From: Eudorina sp. 2006-703-Eu-15
Lineage: Eukaryota > Chlorophyta > Chlorophyceae > Chlamydomonadales > Volvocaceae
Direction of reading: 5' to 3'
Assembly: GCA_003117195.1 (NCBI GenBank)
Contig: BDSI01000101.1
Span: 154,756 to 218,755 of the forward strand
DNA length: 64,000 nt
The notes beneath the pieces were generated by a model. The model did not search any database, was not told where the DNA came from, and saw only the letters and a list, made by a program, of their open reading frames with translations. Position 1 is the stretch's first letter, and each line of letters begins with the position of its first letter. The position numbers were made by a program, and so were the translations under genes. This document shows positions 47,901 through 60,148 of this stretch, piece by piece.

Positions 47901-49882
47901 CCCAACACACCTTCGTACGGCTCCAAGTGGAAGGCGATGCGCACCGGACTGTCCATGGCCTCCACCTCCCGGATCAACTGGAGGCCGGGCAGCAGGCCAG
48001 CAACCACGGGGAGGGCAACCGCCATCAGTGAAATACGGAAGCAGTGACATGCAAGTACCATTTTAGGATATTGACAGACACGCAGCCACACGGCCACATG
48101 GGCACCGAACCAACACGGGGCGATCAGACCGCCCATCTTAACCCCGCGTACCCACCCAAGGACACTCAAGCGCAGAATGTGGACGCATCGATAGCTTCGT
48201 TCAGCGCCCTGGGACTGACGTCTGACGGCGGGATGATGTGACACAACGTTTTGGCTGGACCTCCTTTGGCAATATCGGTTGACACCACGTCGCCCAAGCG
48301 TGACTCCTCCTCATGCCCTGCCCTGCCCTGCCCCCGCCCCGCCCCGCGCCGCCCCGCCCCCGCCCCCGCCCCGCCCCGCCCCGCCCCGCCCTGCCCTGCC
48401 CTGCCGTCGTGGGACCCCGCACCTGCTCCAGCCGCGCGTCCGTCTTCACCATCTGGGTGTCGTGGCTGCCGTGCCTCCAGGGAGGTCCCCACCAGGACGC
48501 CACCTGCAGGTCATATCCATATCCACCTGAAAGTCATATCCATATCCGAGCACATCAGCATGGCCTGGCCCCAAGCATTACGACACATGCAACCCTGCCA
48601 AACAGCTGGTAACGAGAATGAGGGTCCGCAGGTTTATATGGCAGCGCACGCGACGCAGCCCTTGAGTCGGGCCACAGTTGGACAAGGATTTGCGCTCTGG
48701 TGAACGGTGACAGAAGAGCGATGGACGCCGCCAGGCTGTGCTGCGTCGTGCATCACTGCCTAGTGGCCCAGCAGTGCCCTCAAGCTCAGAAACGTTGCCC
48801 TGCCCTGCCCAGCCTGACCCTGCTCGTACCAATAGCACTGTAAACCACACGCATGGTATGGGAACTGAAGCCCGACAGGATGCAAAAGGGATGAGCACGT
48901 GTGTACACGTGCCCATGGTAGCGCTCGCTGCGGCCGAGTACCTGCTTGTTGGCAAATGGCCATATGGGACCCCCAGAACTTACCAACACCCCGATGCCGT
49001 ACTGCTCCATCTCTTTTAAGTGCTGTCGAATCAGCTCACTGCTGCTCGAGGAGTAAGGCCCCCGAAGCGGGTAGTAAGGACTATGGAGGCAGTGGGGCGG
49101 CTCGAAACGCACACCTGTCCCACAGTAACAGCAAGAGGCAAGCGGAACGGGTCCGCGTCCATACATGACCTCCGGGGCGGCTGATGGTGGCAAACGTTGA
49201 GGATGAAATGTAAAACTATATGTCAAAACACGCATCCCGGAGGAAGCGCGTGTGGCAGGAAAGCGCGATGATGAACGGTTTGACCCGTGCCGGCCGAGTA
49301 CACACACAGTCTCTTGGGCTTGGGTGGTTATGGGTGTGGCTTCTCATTAAAAACACAGTCTCTTCTCTAAACACACAGACACGGCCCCCGCATTCACCAT
49401 GCGTGTATCTCGCTGCTATGGTGGGGTCCCAGTGCGGCAACACCTCGTGATCCCAGTGCGTCCAGCCCCCTGAACTTGGTTCAGTGTACCTGCAGGCCAA
49501 GGACAGCGAACATCAGCGCACGCGGCACAGCCCAGCAGGCGAGCCCGGCCCGCACTGCATCACTGCCAGGGCAGGTGGCGGGTGGCATGTGCGGCGCATG
49601 AGGACGCTAACTTTTGTGAACCGCGCAACCAAGATCAGTTCTCATGATTCGCGGGGATTAGGGACGGGTTTCTGATGGTGATGCGTTGACCCATCCTGTC
49701 GTCGTCCGTGCACCAGTAGGGCTTCCCGCGACTGAACAACCCTTCCGGGATGCATGGCCATTGCAGGAGTCCTACCATAGATAGTAGAAAGCATGAACGC
49801 GGTATTGAGGAGGAATGTCACTCCAAGCGACACGTAGCAAGGTGGATAGGACCACCAAAGCCACGGTGCAGGTGCGGGGCAT
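44994..49882 (-). CDS. MANEA: GH99 endo-alpha-1,2-mannosidase
   Basis: Golgi/secretory glycosidase family that cuts inside glucosylated mannose arms of N-glycans. Thirteen exons in phase: 49776-49882, 49398-49489, 48984-49180, 48423-48503, 47911-47977, 47421-47504, 47067-47177, 46714-46773, 46323-46353, 46025-46075, 45844-45899, 45662-45719, 44994-45315; 438 residues, family size. A hydrophobic N-terminal signal or anchor (VALVVLSTLL) precedes HAFYYLW and HWDHEVLPHWDP. Further family blocks are SSSELIRQHLKEMEQYGIGV, RIAFHLEPYEG, VYYVYDSYRIPAGDWAKLL, AGFDGFYSYFST, FGSNPDNWPAMQA, LFVPSIGPGYN and the catalytic SITSYNEWGEGTQIEP, in which both conserved glutamates (NEW and GEG) are present. The C-terminal tail is Gly/Ser-rich. 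Intron 5 (47505-47910) holds a 33-bp minisatellite and intron 4 (47978-48422) a long CCCGCC tract. Divergent from RAD54B by 435 bp. Confidence 0.95.
47626..47811. repeat. 33-bp minisatellite, about 5.6 copies
   Basis: Five perfect copies of a 33-bp unit starting ACAGGCCCCACATGCACACG begin at 47626, 47659, 47692, 47725 and 47758, with a sixth partial copy at 47791. It sits in an intron of the GH99 gene. Copies touch without spacers, which rules out a CRISPR array; 33 is a multiple of three, so open frames run through it by chance. Confidence 0.95.
48311..48407. repeat. CCCGCC/CTGCC low-complexity tract
   Basis: About 95 bp made of CCCGCC-like and CTGCC units, G-rich on the transcribed strand of the GH99 gene, directly beside the donor of exon 4. 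The regularly spaced G runs could form G-quadruplexes in RNA. Confidence 0.85.
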
Positions 49883-50317
49883 CGTCGTAATGTACGCACC
49901 ATACACTATAGCATTAATGTTGATGCTAACGCGACCATGAAAACATAAAAGAGTACAAGTCGTTGGTTTACGCCGCTCTCGATATAGTCCCGAAAACATT
50001 TGTGGACATTTTGCACAGCAACTATTGCAATAAAATAAAGAGTACACAAGTGCCTTTGCATCGGTGATCATACATTACAGTTTACGAAGACGTTGCGGAA
50101 GGAGGTTTGGATTTGGCAGTTGGCTTGGAACCGGGAAATACATATCTACTGAACTCCAGATCAGAGCCTTCTCATGGCGTACTCGTCGCTTGACCCTCAA
50201 GCTTTAAATTGTCAACACAACTATTTCATATATGCTACCTTACAAGGCCCATCCACAGTATTCTGGGACTGAAATGTCGACGTCCTTGACAAACTGATTT
50301 CCTTAAAACCCGAAGAC
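49883..50317. promoter_or_regulatory. Head-to-head intergenic region, GH99 / RAD54B
   Basis: 435 bp between the two start codons, clearly AT-richer than the genes on either side. No definite TATA box or named operator can be called. Confidence 0.5.
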
Positions 50318-53300
50318 ATGAAAGGTCGTCAGGGCTTTGTTGCTCCTCGGAGAGTAGACCTGCAGGCAGAAGCTACAGAAGCTACCGTAGGCGTGAAGCG
50401 GGCGCCCGGGGACTTGGACAGCGGCCAGCCTCCGAAGCATTCAGTCCCTGCTACCACCCAGCCCCCTGCACGTGCGCCGCTCACGTCCATTCCAAACAAT
50501 AACACCGGCGCCTATGGGAGCTGTCCGAGCATTCCCTCGAAACGCCCTTTCCTAGCTACCAAGTCGGCGCCCTCAAAGGCGGCACGGCTGGAAGGTCCTA
50601 CCACCGCCGGTGCTACTGAACCCACCCAAGCATCAGCCTCGGGACCTGCAATTGTGGAAGTGCACGCGGTGCTTTACACCAAGAAGGACCTGTTGGCCAA
50701 GGTAATAAACAGCACACAATCAAGTCTGGAGTTATAGTGCGGTCGGTGGGGTGGAAGGTGGCACAAGCTCCTGCCAGGTTAATTTCTGTTCGAATGTATC
50801 GAGGACCTGCGCTCAAACTGCCTGCAGAAAAAGGCCAGCAAGAAGTTTGCAGACGGCGTTGTGACCACATTCGAGGATGGGAGCGCGATGTTGTATGATC
50901 AGGTGCGATGCCGTCACTGGCTGTGAGACAAGCCCTGGCTTGGCGCCAACGTCTGAGAGTTCTGAATACGCGGCATGGCCGCTTGACCCACATCAGCTTC
51001 GCATCGACCCACGGGGAACTCACCGACAGTCGAAGCATCGAACTTGACTTAGCCCTGTCAAGATGTTGCACCAGGCTGCACGTCCGTCACGTGGCTTGAT
51101 GCCGCGGTTGTGAGGCGGCACGAGCGCGCTGCACAGAGTCAGTCAGTCACTCACTCACGTGCCTGGGATTGGTAGAAACCCAGGTGCCAGTGGGACCTGG
51201 TCGGTGTGTTTGATGACAAGACGACCCAGCCGGTGCTGGCTGCACTTGGTGAACTGGGCTGCGAGCCAAGCAGGGTCCAGCCCCACGGACGTTGCAGACG
51301 GAAGACAGCCGAAACTTGAATGCCACCGGTTGTCGGATTTAATTTCCAGTCCTAGAGGGACGTCGTGGATTTGTGTGCATACCGTATGCGGGCCATCTGC
51401 CACCGTGTCTATTGTCCGTTCCCTCAACGGTGCGCTTTTCCCGGGACCGAGGATGGCGAGGATGGCCCTTACGTGACCGGCACACAGGACAGCAAGGTGG
51501 TTACCAAGGGTCGCTTTAAGCGTTTCGGCAGCGTGGAGAACGGCGACCATGTCTTCGAGATCGGTAACTGGCACGCAGAGACCGACAGACAGCTGACGCC
51601 GGCTGACTTCAGGTTTGTCACATTCCTCCACGCGGGCAGCGCCACTGCAACAGGAGACAGTGGCAGTGGGGCACACAAGGGCTGCGCAACCCTTTGTCGC
51701 AGCGCAGCTGATGCATGTCAGCATGTGCAAGCATACGAATCTAACCTGTCCCCGTGTCCCGAATAGTGATCGGATGCTGGCTGCGTCAGGAGTTGTGCTG
51801 GATACATACCGCCGCCATTACCCAGCTGCAACACGCCCTGATTGCGTTGTGACCCACTGTATTGTAACCGTGAGTAATCGCTATTGATGTGTGTGTTGGT
51901 CACCTGCGCAAGACGCTCGCAGGAGTGGCGCGTGCTTCATGAGCAACACAGGGCCCAGCACAACCACGGCAGCCGCCAAGCCGGACGCATCTGGCGGCCT
52001 GCGCAAGGCGGCGCCGTTCAAAGCGCACGTCCCCGCAGCCGGAGCGGCGGGCAAAGCCCGGGCCGCGACGGGTGACGGCGCAGCAGGCGCAGCTGCAGTT
52101 CCGGCCGCCGGCCTGTACGACCCCGCTGCACCGGGTGCCGTGGTCGTCAACGCGGCCCAGTGGGATGGCGGCCGGGGTCGGCTGCGTGACGGCCGGCCCG
52201 TCACGCCCGTCGTTATTGACCCGTAAGTGGGCGCCGGTGCGTACGAGGATGGGCGCGACAGTGTTACGTGGGCTGCGTGGGATACTGCTCTGACTCCCGA
52301 AACGTGGTGCGATGTGGGTCACAGAAACACGGGTTTGGGGGCCTCAGCACGCAGGACACGTACGACAATGAGGGACCGACGAATTGCGTATGCCGGCAAT
52401 GAGTCATCCATTGCGTTTCAAGTGCAAACATCGATGGGGATGGTATCAGAATTACAGAAGATGCAGGAGCGGACCCGTAAAAATGGCCCAGTTGGGAATG
52501 CTGTGCGATCTGGGTCAGGGATAGTTTCCGCCAGCTGTACCCTCGCTTGAAAGTGCGCCGTGTGTGTGCGTGCGCCATGTGCGGCTGGAGCCGGGGTAGG
52601 GCAGCGGGGGGGGGCAACCACAGCTGTTGAGCTTTTCCTGCAGCTGTGTATCCACTGGCCGACGCTCAGTGACACGAGCACGCAGCGCCTAAGGACGGCC
52701 AAGGTCACGTGGCCGAGTGGGCGACATGGGTGTGGGGCTCCGGCTTGGCGCGGCCGGACTAGCGCATGTCATGACTGCCAGAGCGAGCGCGACACCGAAA
52801 CTCGCGCTGGTACCTTCCGCGGCCGCAGCTATATCGGCCGTCACCTGCGGCCACACCAGGAGGAGGGCGTTCGCTTCATGTACGAGGCGGTGATGGGGCT
52901 GACCACGCCCGACAAGACGGGCTGCATCCTGGCTGACGAGATGGGCCTGGGTGAGTGCCCGTACCCCCGGGTCGCGCTCGCAGGTAGCGCTCTGCATTGT
53001 GCTCCTCCTACCTTCATCCCCCTCGTCACGCTCGACTGAGATACGGAGCGGCAGCAGTCGAAATTGTAATAAGATCTGTCTGTGTTGGCGTTCACCTGCC
53101 CGGTTTGGAGGGACTGAGCGGATCTGGTGCATTTTTCACAAGCCGGACTCCTGATTCTCGGGCGTTGCATTGTGTGGACCGCTGTTACCGCTGAACACGC
53201 CTGCCCCCTGTTAATGGGTGGAGGCTGCTGGTGTGCCGTCCTTGATGAGGGTTGGAGACCTGTTGAAGCCATCTGGGTCCGTGGCTGTCCTTTGGCAATG

Positions 53301-56300
53301 TGTTCCACCACGCACCTCACTGGCTCGCGTATAAGGATCAGGGGGAGGTCCCATAATGCATGCTGCGCACGTACGTGTGTCGATACATACGAGCGAGGTC
53401 TCACCCTTCGCGCGCGCGCAGGCAAGACGCTGCAAGTCATCACCCTGTCTTGGACGCTTCTCCGCCAGGGGCCTGAGGTACGGGGGATCGAAGAAGACCC
53501 GCGCAGTGCCGAACGTCACCTCGAGACAGAGTCGTGCCTGTGTCTCGTGGGAAACCCAAATCGCGCGCCGCGGAGTGGTCACCGGATGTTGGCAACCCTG
53601 GGAGGTCCATCCTCGTTACTTAATTACAAAACGTTGCACCTGTTCCAACTACAGGGCCGGCCGGTGGCGGCAAAGGTGCTGGTTGTGACGCCAGCGACGC
53701 TGGTGGACAACTGGGGGCGGGAGGTCAAGAAATGGCTGGGCTCGGAGCGGTTACAGGTGCGGCGGAGGAGCACGGTGACTGGTCATCAGCCTGGCGGGTA
53801 TTCGAGCTTTCGCCCCAGAAGTGCAGACTGGAATCGCACCGCGTCCTCAACGACAACTGCCCAATCTCCGTCGTTGCTAGACGTCTTCATGCCCGTGTAC
53901 ACCTTCATCGCTGCACTTGCTGACTGCCTCCTGGTCGACATCATCATCATCATAATCATAATCATAATCATAATCATTATCATCATCATCGCCCTGAATC
54001 CCGGCCGCCCCGCTTCCTCATGCGCGCCTGCTGGATATCGGTTGCTTACACTCCCTCGTTGGGCTGCATGCACCCCAATCCCGCCCTCCCCCTCGCCCTC
54101 CCCAGACGCTGTGCCTCCAGCAGTCCTCGACGGCCAAGCAACAGATCCTGGAGTTCCGGCACGGCTGCCACCAGCGGATGATGATCACCAGGTACCGCCA
54201 TGTGTGTGTTCGCCGGATCTTGGGGCCCCCGGGCTTGAGATGCGCACAACCCGGTTGCCTGCTCTGGGTGGACAGCGTGCAGTTATCGGAACGTGCGCCA
54301 CTGCGCCTGCGCCCTTCTGCTTCGGAAACAGGAAAGGTAGATGCAGCCAGTTGCAAAACAACGCGTCACAAGTTTGTGTGGGGGCCCTTGCGTTTGACAA
54401 TGGTCGCGCTGATATCCGGGCGTGACGCCTAGGGTCCGGCATGATTTGCGAGGCATTACGCGCGAGTTTGGGGTCAACACCTAGCCTACCCTGTTGGCCT
54501 ACCCGCAGCTACGAGACCCTCCGGAAGCACGCGGCGGAGCTCAGGGGCGCCTTCGACCTGCTCGTGTGTGACGAGGGCCACAGGTGGGGCTCCAGGATGA
54601 GGCCCTGCAGCCGTTCTGCCCTGTTGTGATCTCTGGGCGGCAGGCGAAAGGGGTCCGTTGGCTTCAAGGCCAACAGCGGAAAGCACTGATAGGTCGGAAC
54701 TGCGCATCGTGACACGGCGCGCGTGTGACACGGCTCAACCAGTCATTTGCTGCGAGTTTCTTCTGTCTGACTGTCTGTCTGGTTGTCTGTCCAGCTGATA
54801 AAACACGTTGCCGTGCATTCAGGCTGAAATCCGTCGGCGGCAACAAGACCATTGATGCGCTCCTGAGCCTCGGCTGTCAGCGGCGGATCTTGCTGACCGG
54901 TGCGATGGGGAGAACGGCCGGGAAAGGGGAAGGGGATGCCCCAAGCGCAGTTGTCGATTGTCGCTGACCTCAGTTCGTGTTTGCACACAGGCACTCCGGT
55001 CCAGAACGATCTGAAGGAGTTCTACGGTACGTCCATGGGGAGTGTAGAACGAGCGCGGATGGGGCGTGGCTTGGCTCCAGGGGTTGGCTGTCTTGTGGTC
55101 ACAGCATGATTCAAACCATGATGTTCCGACCGTTCCATCAGTCTAGCACAGCACGCTAGGTTGGCGCGTTGCAACACGGCACAAAACAGGACGCTTGCGC
55201 GGCGACAGTCGCGCCCGGCGGGTGGGCCCCGGTCCCCGGTAGGTGTTTCGCTGCTTGCCGGCCGGTTGCCCTCAATCGTATCCGTTCTGGCCCGGCGTGA
55301 TCCGATGGGGTACCGGCACCGGCACAGGTACATCGCCCGTCTGTCGCACCATGAACTTTGACGTATGTGGTGCTTCCCGTTCTCCGTTCCCCGCTGCGCA
55401 TGTCTCGGCTTGTCACTGCCCCCACAGCGCTCCTCTCCTTTGTGGCGCCGGAGGTTCTCGGCACCCCGGCGGCTTTCAACCGGGTCTACGGACTGCCCAT
55501 CACCCGCTCCCAGGAGGCCACGGCCACGGCGGAGGAGAGGGAGCTGGGGGCGGCGAGGGCCAGGTGGGACAACCGCACGTACGCCTGTGTCTGAGGCGGT
55601 GTCTGAGGCAATGTCCAATGAAAGCGTCAAAGCAAATGGAAGGCGGCTCCAGGGAGCTGCACGGGGGTGCCGTCCCCGGGTGTAACTCTCCATTCCGCAA
55701 CTGTGCGCGTTCCGCTGGGGGCTCTCCTCGCAGGAAACGACGATCCCTGTGTGGGGCCCGCTGTAACAGTCATTCTTTAAACTTCGGACAGCGGCCGAAG
55801 GGTGACTGCTTTAGCTTTGTGCGGCGTACCTACGCTGAGGTCCCGGCAAGAAGACGTTGCATGCGCCTTAGCGCCCATTTTACTGACGTTGCCGCTATCC
55901 CTTCTGTCCCTTCACGGAACCCCACAGTGATCTGCAGGCCAAGGTGTCGGTGTTCATCCTGCGGCGCACCCAGGCGCTGCTGGCCAAGCACCTGCCGCCC
56001 CTCACGTCGTTGACGCTGTTCTGCAAGCCAAGCGACCAGCAGGTCGGGCTGTACACGGCCGTCCTGCGCTCCAAGGCCGTTGCATCGCTCCTGTACGGCG
56101 CCGGCGGGGGCAGCGGCGAGGACAACACGTTGGCGATCATCACTGCGCTGCGAAAGGCGAGTGGGCTCGCTGTAGAAAAGCAAAGGCGACTCTGGGGTCG
56201 GTAGGCATAAATGAGGTCGCAAGCGATTTTCGTTCATGCCGCGCGAAACATGGGCTAGGTGATCGGAGATCAATTTTCAACGGCCATTCAGTTCTGGACT

Positions 56301-59300
56301 TTGCGCACCGATTCCGCGCACCAGGCTGCAGCAGATCAGATCCCTGTCGTACGCTGCAAGCTCCTTGCACTGACCGCCCGCCCTGTCCCCCTTTCGTATT
56401 TCCATAACTGAACCCCGTTCTGCTCCTGTCAGGTGGCAAACCACCCCGACCTGATGCTGGACCCCAGCGGGGAGGCAGCGGACGCGGATGGTCAAGGGGC
56501 CAATCGGGTAGGAAGCCTGCATACGGAGTCAGTGGGCAGTGAAGGGTTACGTACGTGCTCAGCTGCTCGACATTGTCCTTTTATAGCAATAGTGTTCCGC
56601 ATCCGCGGTGCTGCCCCTGCACTTCTGAATGCAATGGCAGCCCTGATAATGCGTTGCTGGCCTTTTGGTCGTGAGTTCGTTACCTGTCGAAACGCAAACT
56701 GACGCGCCGAGGTGGCGTTTTGTTGCACATGGCCGGCAACGGCGTTAATGCCGCGCAATGTGACGCATGTCCTTGCTGTGCAGGGCTGCGCCGCTCCCTC
56801 CAGCAGCTGCTTGCCCAGCTTCAACCAGCAGTTCACAGCGACGGGCTCCCTCGAGGCGGCGGGTGCGTGAGAAGAAGCTGGGTGTTATGTGACAGCACGT
56901 GTGGCTTCCGCGTCAGTTACTCACCAGATGCACCCGCACGAGAGCTCGTTCCTGCGGGAGGGCGGGGCATGTCAAGGATTGCAGTACTGCCCGGACTGGC
57001 TTTTGTGGGGGGGGACAGAAGGGCAACTGTGATCCTGGTGTAAGCACAAAGGCGTAACCCGGGATGACTCGGGACTGTAAGCCTGGCTTACACCTGGCCT
57101 GGGGCAATGTGCAAGGGTCTTTGCTGCCGGCAGGGCTTGCGCGCGCTTCCCTTGCAGATACCATTTTTCTCGGAGCGCTTCCTTCAACCTGCGCTAGGCG
57201 TGATGCTGTGTGATGCTGTGCGCTCTCATCGCACTATATGCTTGACTCCCCGTCTGTGCTGCCCCGGCCCCGGGGTGTAGGCAAGATGCAGGTGCTCTCG
57301 GTGCTGCTGTCCGCGATTGCTGCGCGCGGGGAGCGGTGCGTGGTGGTGTCCACCAGCACCGCCACCCTGGACCTGGTGGGGCACATGGTGTGCAAGCCGC
57401 AGGGGTGAGCAGGGAGCAGGGTGGCGCCTCGGAGCGGGCAGCTCGGGCACCTTACTCAGCGTGGATTTCTTTGGCGTGCTCGGTACAGCGATGCGGCCCC
57501 CGGATGCTGCGCTGCACCCACAGACAGATTGGCTGGCTGTTGCCCTGACTCTGACTCTCCGGCGGGGGTGGCGTTGCGGTGTCGCACTGCAGGCTGACGA
57601 CGGTCCGCATCGACGGCGCCACGAGCGTCGACGGCCGCCAGACGGTGGTGGACAACTTCAACAAGCTCGGGATGGGCCAGGTGGGTTGGGATGGGGGGGC
57701 GCCCTGACGCTGGTCCGACAGATAGATAACATTGGCATTGGGAGTCCATGCGTGCTGCTGAAGCGCAGCCACGGTCACCTGCCTGCGCTGGAGCGCTTGC
57801 CCGAGCCGCAGGAATGCGATCCTCTGCATGACCCTCTGCATACGGAGACCATTCTGCGGGACAGGGCTTCGAGCGGTTAGTTTTGCTGCTTCTGCTGTCT
57901 CTGCCGCTGCCGCTGCCAGGTGTTCCTGCTGTCAACTCGGGCCGGTGGCGCGGGTCTCAACTTGGTAGGCGCCTGCCATCTGGTCCTGTACGATAGGTAC
58001 GACAGGTTTGCAACGTATTCGTTCCGATGGTATTGTTCTGATTGTGGACAGTCGTTTATCCATTACTCGTAATGCAATGTTCGAATGTTGGCAGTAGGCC
58101 CATCATTTATTCTTCTGGAGCGGTATCGGATGTGCCTACGACGGCTGTCACCTGCGAGGTAGCTGCAGGCCCATGCAGGCGCTGCGTTTGGGCCCGCCAC
58201 CAGCACTGACTCGCCTTCTTTGCTGCACGGCTGACCTCGTGGGTCGCTTCCGCGTATTGGACTGATTTGTTCGTCAGAAGGCAAACGCCCGTTTCCATCC
58301 CTTGTTGCCCCGCTTCGACCTCGGGCGATGCAGTGACTGGAACCCTGCCATGGGTAAGTAAACATGAGCCGTTTTGATTGAGGAGCTAAGCGCATCGCCG
58401 CATCGTGTGTGTTCACGCCGTCCGCCTTGCGTTGAAGGTGCTGGTTGGTGTGACGGATTGACAGTTTGCGCAGACGCGTGGCATGAACGTTGAGTACTAC
58501 TAGCTCGCCGCTTGCAGTGCATGCCCTCGGCCTCCATGGCTACTTGTAGCTCATTGACGCGATCCTGTTACGTGCCCCGCAGACCAACAAGCCATGGCGC
58601 GCATTTGGCGGTAAGCACAAAACAGACTGGGTGGACGCCGCGCGTCACGACTTCGCTGGAGGTGCCGTGCCTTCACGCAAGCGCACGGCAGTCTTCACAT
58701 GGACTGCGCATGACACCGCCGTACGGGTCGCCACCGCAGTGCATGGGTCATCCCGCTGCCGACCACCATCCCCCCAACATTCGTTTCCGTGCAGAGACGG
58801 CCAGACCAAGCCCTGCTTTGTGTACCGCCTCCTGACAACCGGTACAATCGAGGAGAAGGTGAGTCAGTACCCCCGCGATGCAGCTTCCAATCACATCAAG
58901 TAATATGCATACAACCCCAGTGGTTGGATGCCAGTACGCTGGGCCTGGGTACATGCCCCGGTCAGCGTCGGGCATCGCGAGGTTATGCAACACAAACACA
59001 CAGTCGTCGGGCGGGTCTCTTCTCTAAACACAGTCGTCGCGTGCAGATCGCCTGTGTTCTGCCACCTCGTCTGGCGAACATCGCCTTTCATGGCCCCTCC
59101 ATTGCCCAACCCCAGGTCTACCAGCGGCAGCTCATGAAGGCGGACCTGGCCAGCGCCACAGTGGCGGGCGGTTCCGGAGCGGGCGGCAGCAAGGGCGGCG
59201 GCAAGTTCACCCGGGAGGAGCTGCGGCAGCTGTTCAGTCTCAACACCGCCACCGCCTCCGACACGCGGGACCTGCTGCCGCAGGGCAAGGTGGCGGGGCT

Positions 59301-60148
59301 GCGATGGGTTGAAACGGAGCAGGTGAGGCCGCGGGAAGCATCCAACTGGGGCATCCGACATTACGGCGTGGGACGCTTTCTGTCGTCGCCGCGCGCGCGC
59401 GCGCGCGCAGACGCGGCCATCGCCGAGACGTGCGACATGCAGGAAGACCCTTTGTACAAGGACCGTGAGGTTCTTCCGGCAAGCCGCGCTGTCCCGAGGT
59501 GGTGCACATGGTCAGGGAGGCGTCCCGGGGTCGATTGGGTGGGGCAGAGGCCAGCGGGCCCGTTCGCGTGCAAAGCTTCCCTTCGGTTGAAAGGAGGCAC
59601 GGGCGCCAAACGAACTGCACCGCTTTCACTGTGCGCATGTAATGTGTGTGGTAGCTTAGGCCAGCGGTCACTCATCGAAGCTTGGTTGCGCGTGAAGTCG
59701 GCACTCCCTCCACAACCGGCCCTGACATTCAAGAGGCGCGCGTCCCGCAACCTGCCGCCGCCAGGTCCCCCAGGACGGCAGCGCTCTGGCAGCTGCGGCT
59801 GCGTCCGGTTTCGTGACGTGCCTGAACCACATGGAGACAACCGCCATGGCGGGCGCTGCAACCGGCGGTGGATCAGCGGGGGCGACGTGCCCGGGTGCCC
59901 CGCAGAGCGAAGAGGAGGTTGCGGGCGCGCGGCCGTGCCAGAGCGACGTGGAGGACAACGATCCGGGGTGCGGCGGCGCCGCGGACATGGAGGAAGAGGC
60001 CGACGGCGGGGACGACGCTGCGGAGGATGCCGGCGCTGCGCCGGAGCCGGAGGGAGGTGTTGCCCGGGGTAGCGAGGAGGGTGCTGCTGGTGGCCGCGCC
60101 GGGCAAGGGGACGGCGTGGACTGCCTTGACGTGTTGGAGGACTGGTAG
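50318..60148 (+). CDS. RAD54B: RAD54B-type Swi2/Snf2 DNA translocase
   Basis: ATP-driven nuclear DNA translocase for homologous recombination. Twenty-three exons in phase: 50318-50701, 50828-50902, 51488-51612, 51923-52222, 52829-52950, 53422-53477, 53655-53756, 54106-54191, 54509-54583, 54823-54899, 54991-55026, 55428-55563, 55928-56156, 56433-56507, 56784-56862, 57281-57404, 57593-57680, 57920-57996, 58334-58353, 58583-58610, 58795-58858, 59116-59469, 59765-60148; 1,031 residues. An N-terminal module ([31 protein letters not shown]) and [11 protein letters not shown] set it with RAD54B rather than RAD54. Helicase lobe 1: [25 protein letters not shown] (Walker A, split by an intron), [37 protein letters not shown]. 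Lobe 2: [45 protein letters not shown]. The acidic Gly-rich tail has no known domain. Exons 19 and 20 are micro-exons of 20 and 28 nt; intron 13 starts with GC. Confidence 0.95.
53941..53991. repeat. TCA/TAA trinucleotide microsatellite
   Basis: An interrupted run of CAT/AAT units (ATCATAATCATAATC type) in RAD54B intron 7 (53757-54105). Confidence 0.9.

Noticed and set aside
47423..48031. 202-codon plus-strand frame with a repeated PHAHVTHHPQA unit
   Set aside because: It is a product of the 33-bp minisatellite, whose unit is a multiple of three, inside a GH99 intron.
51191..51330. Extra RAD54B exon beginning [13 protein letters not shown]
   Set aside because: It has no usable donor in phase, and joining 50902 directly to 51488 gives the family-like [12 protein letters not shown].
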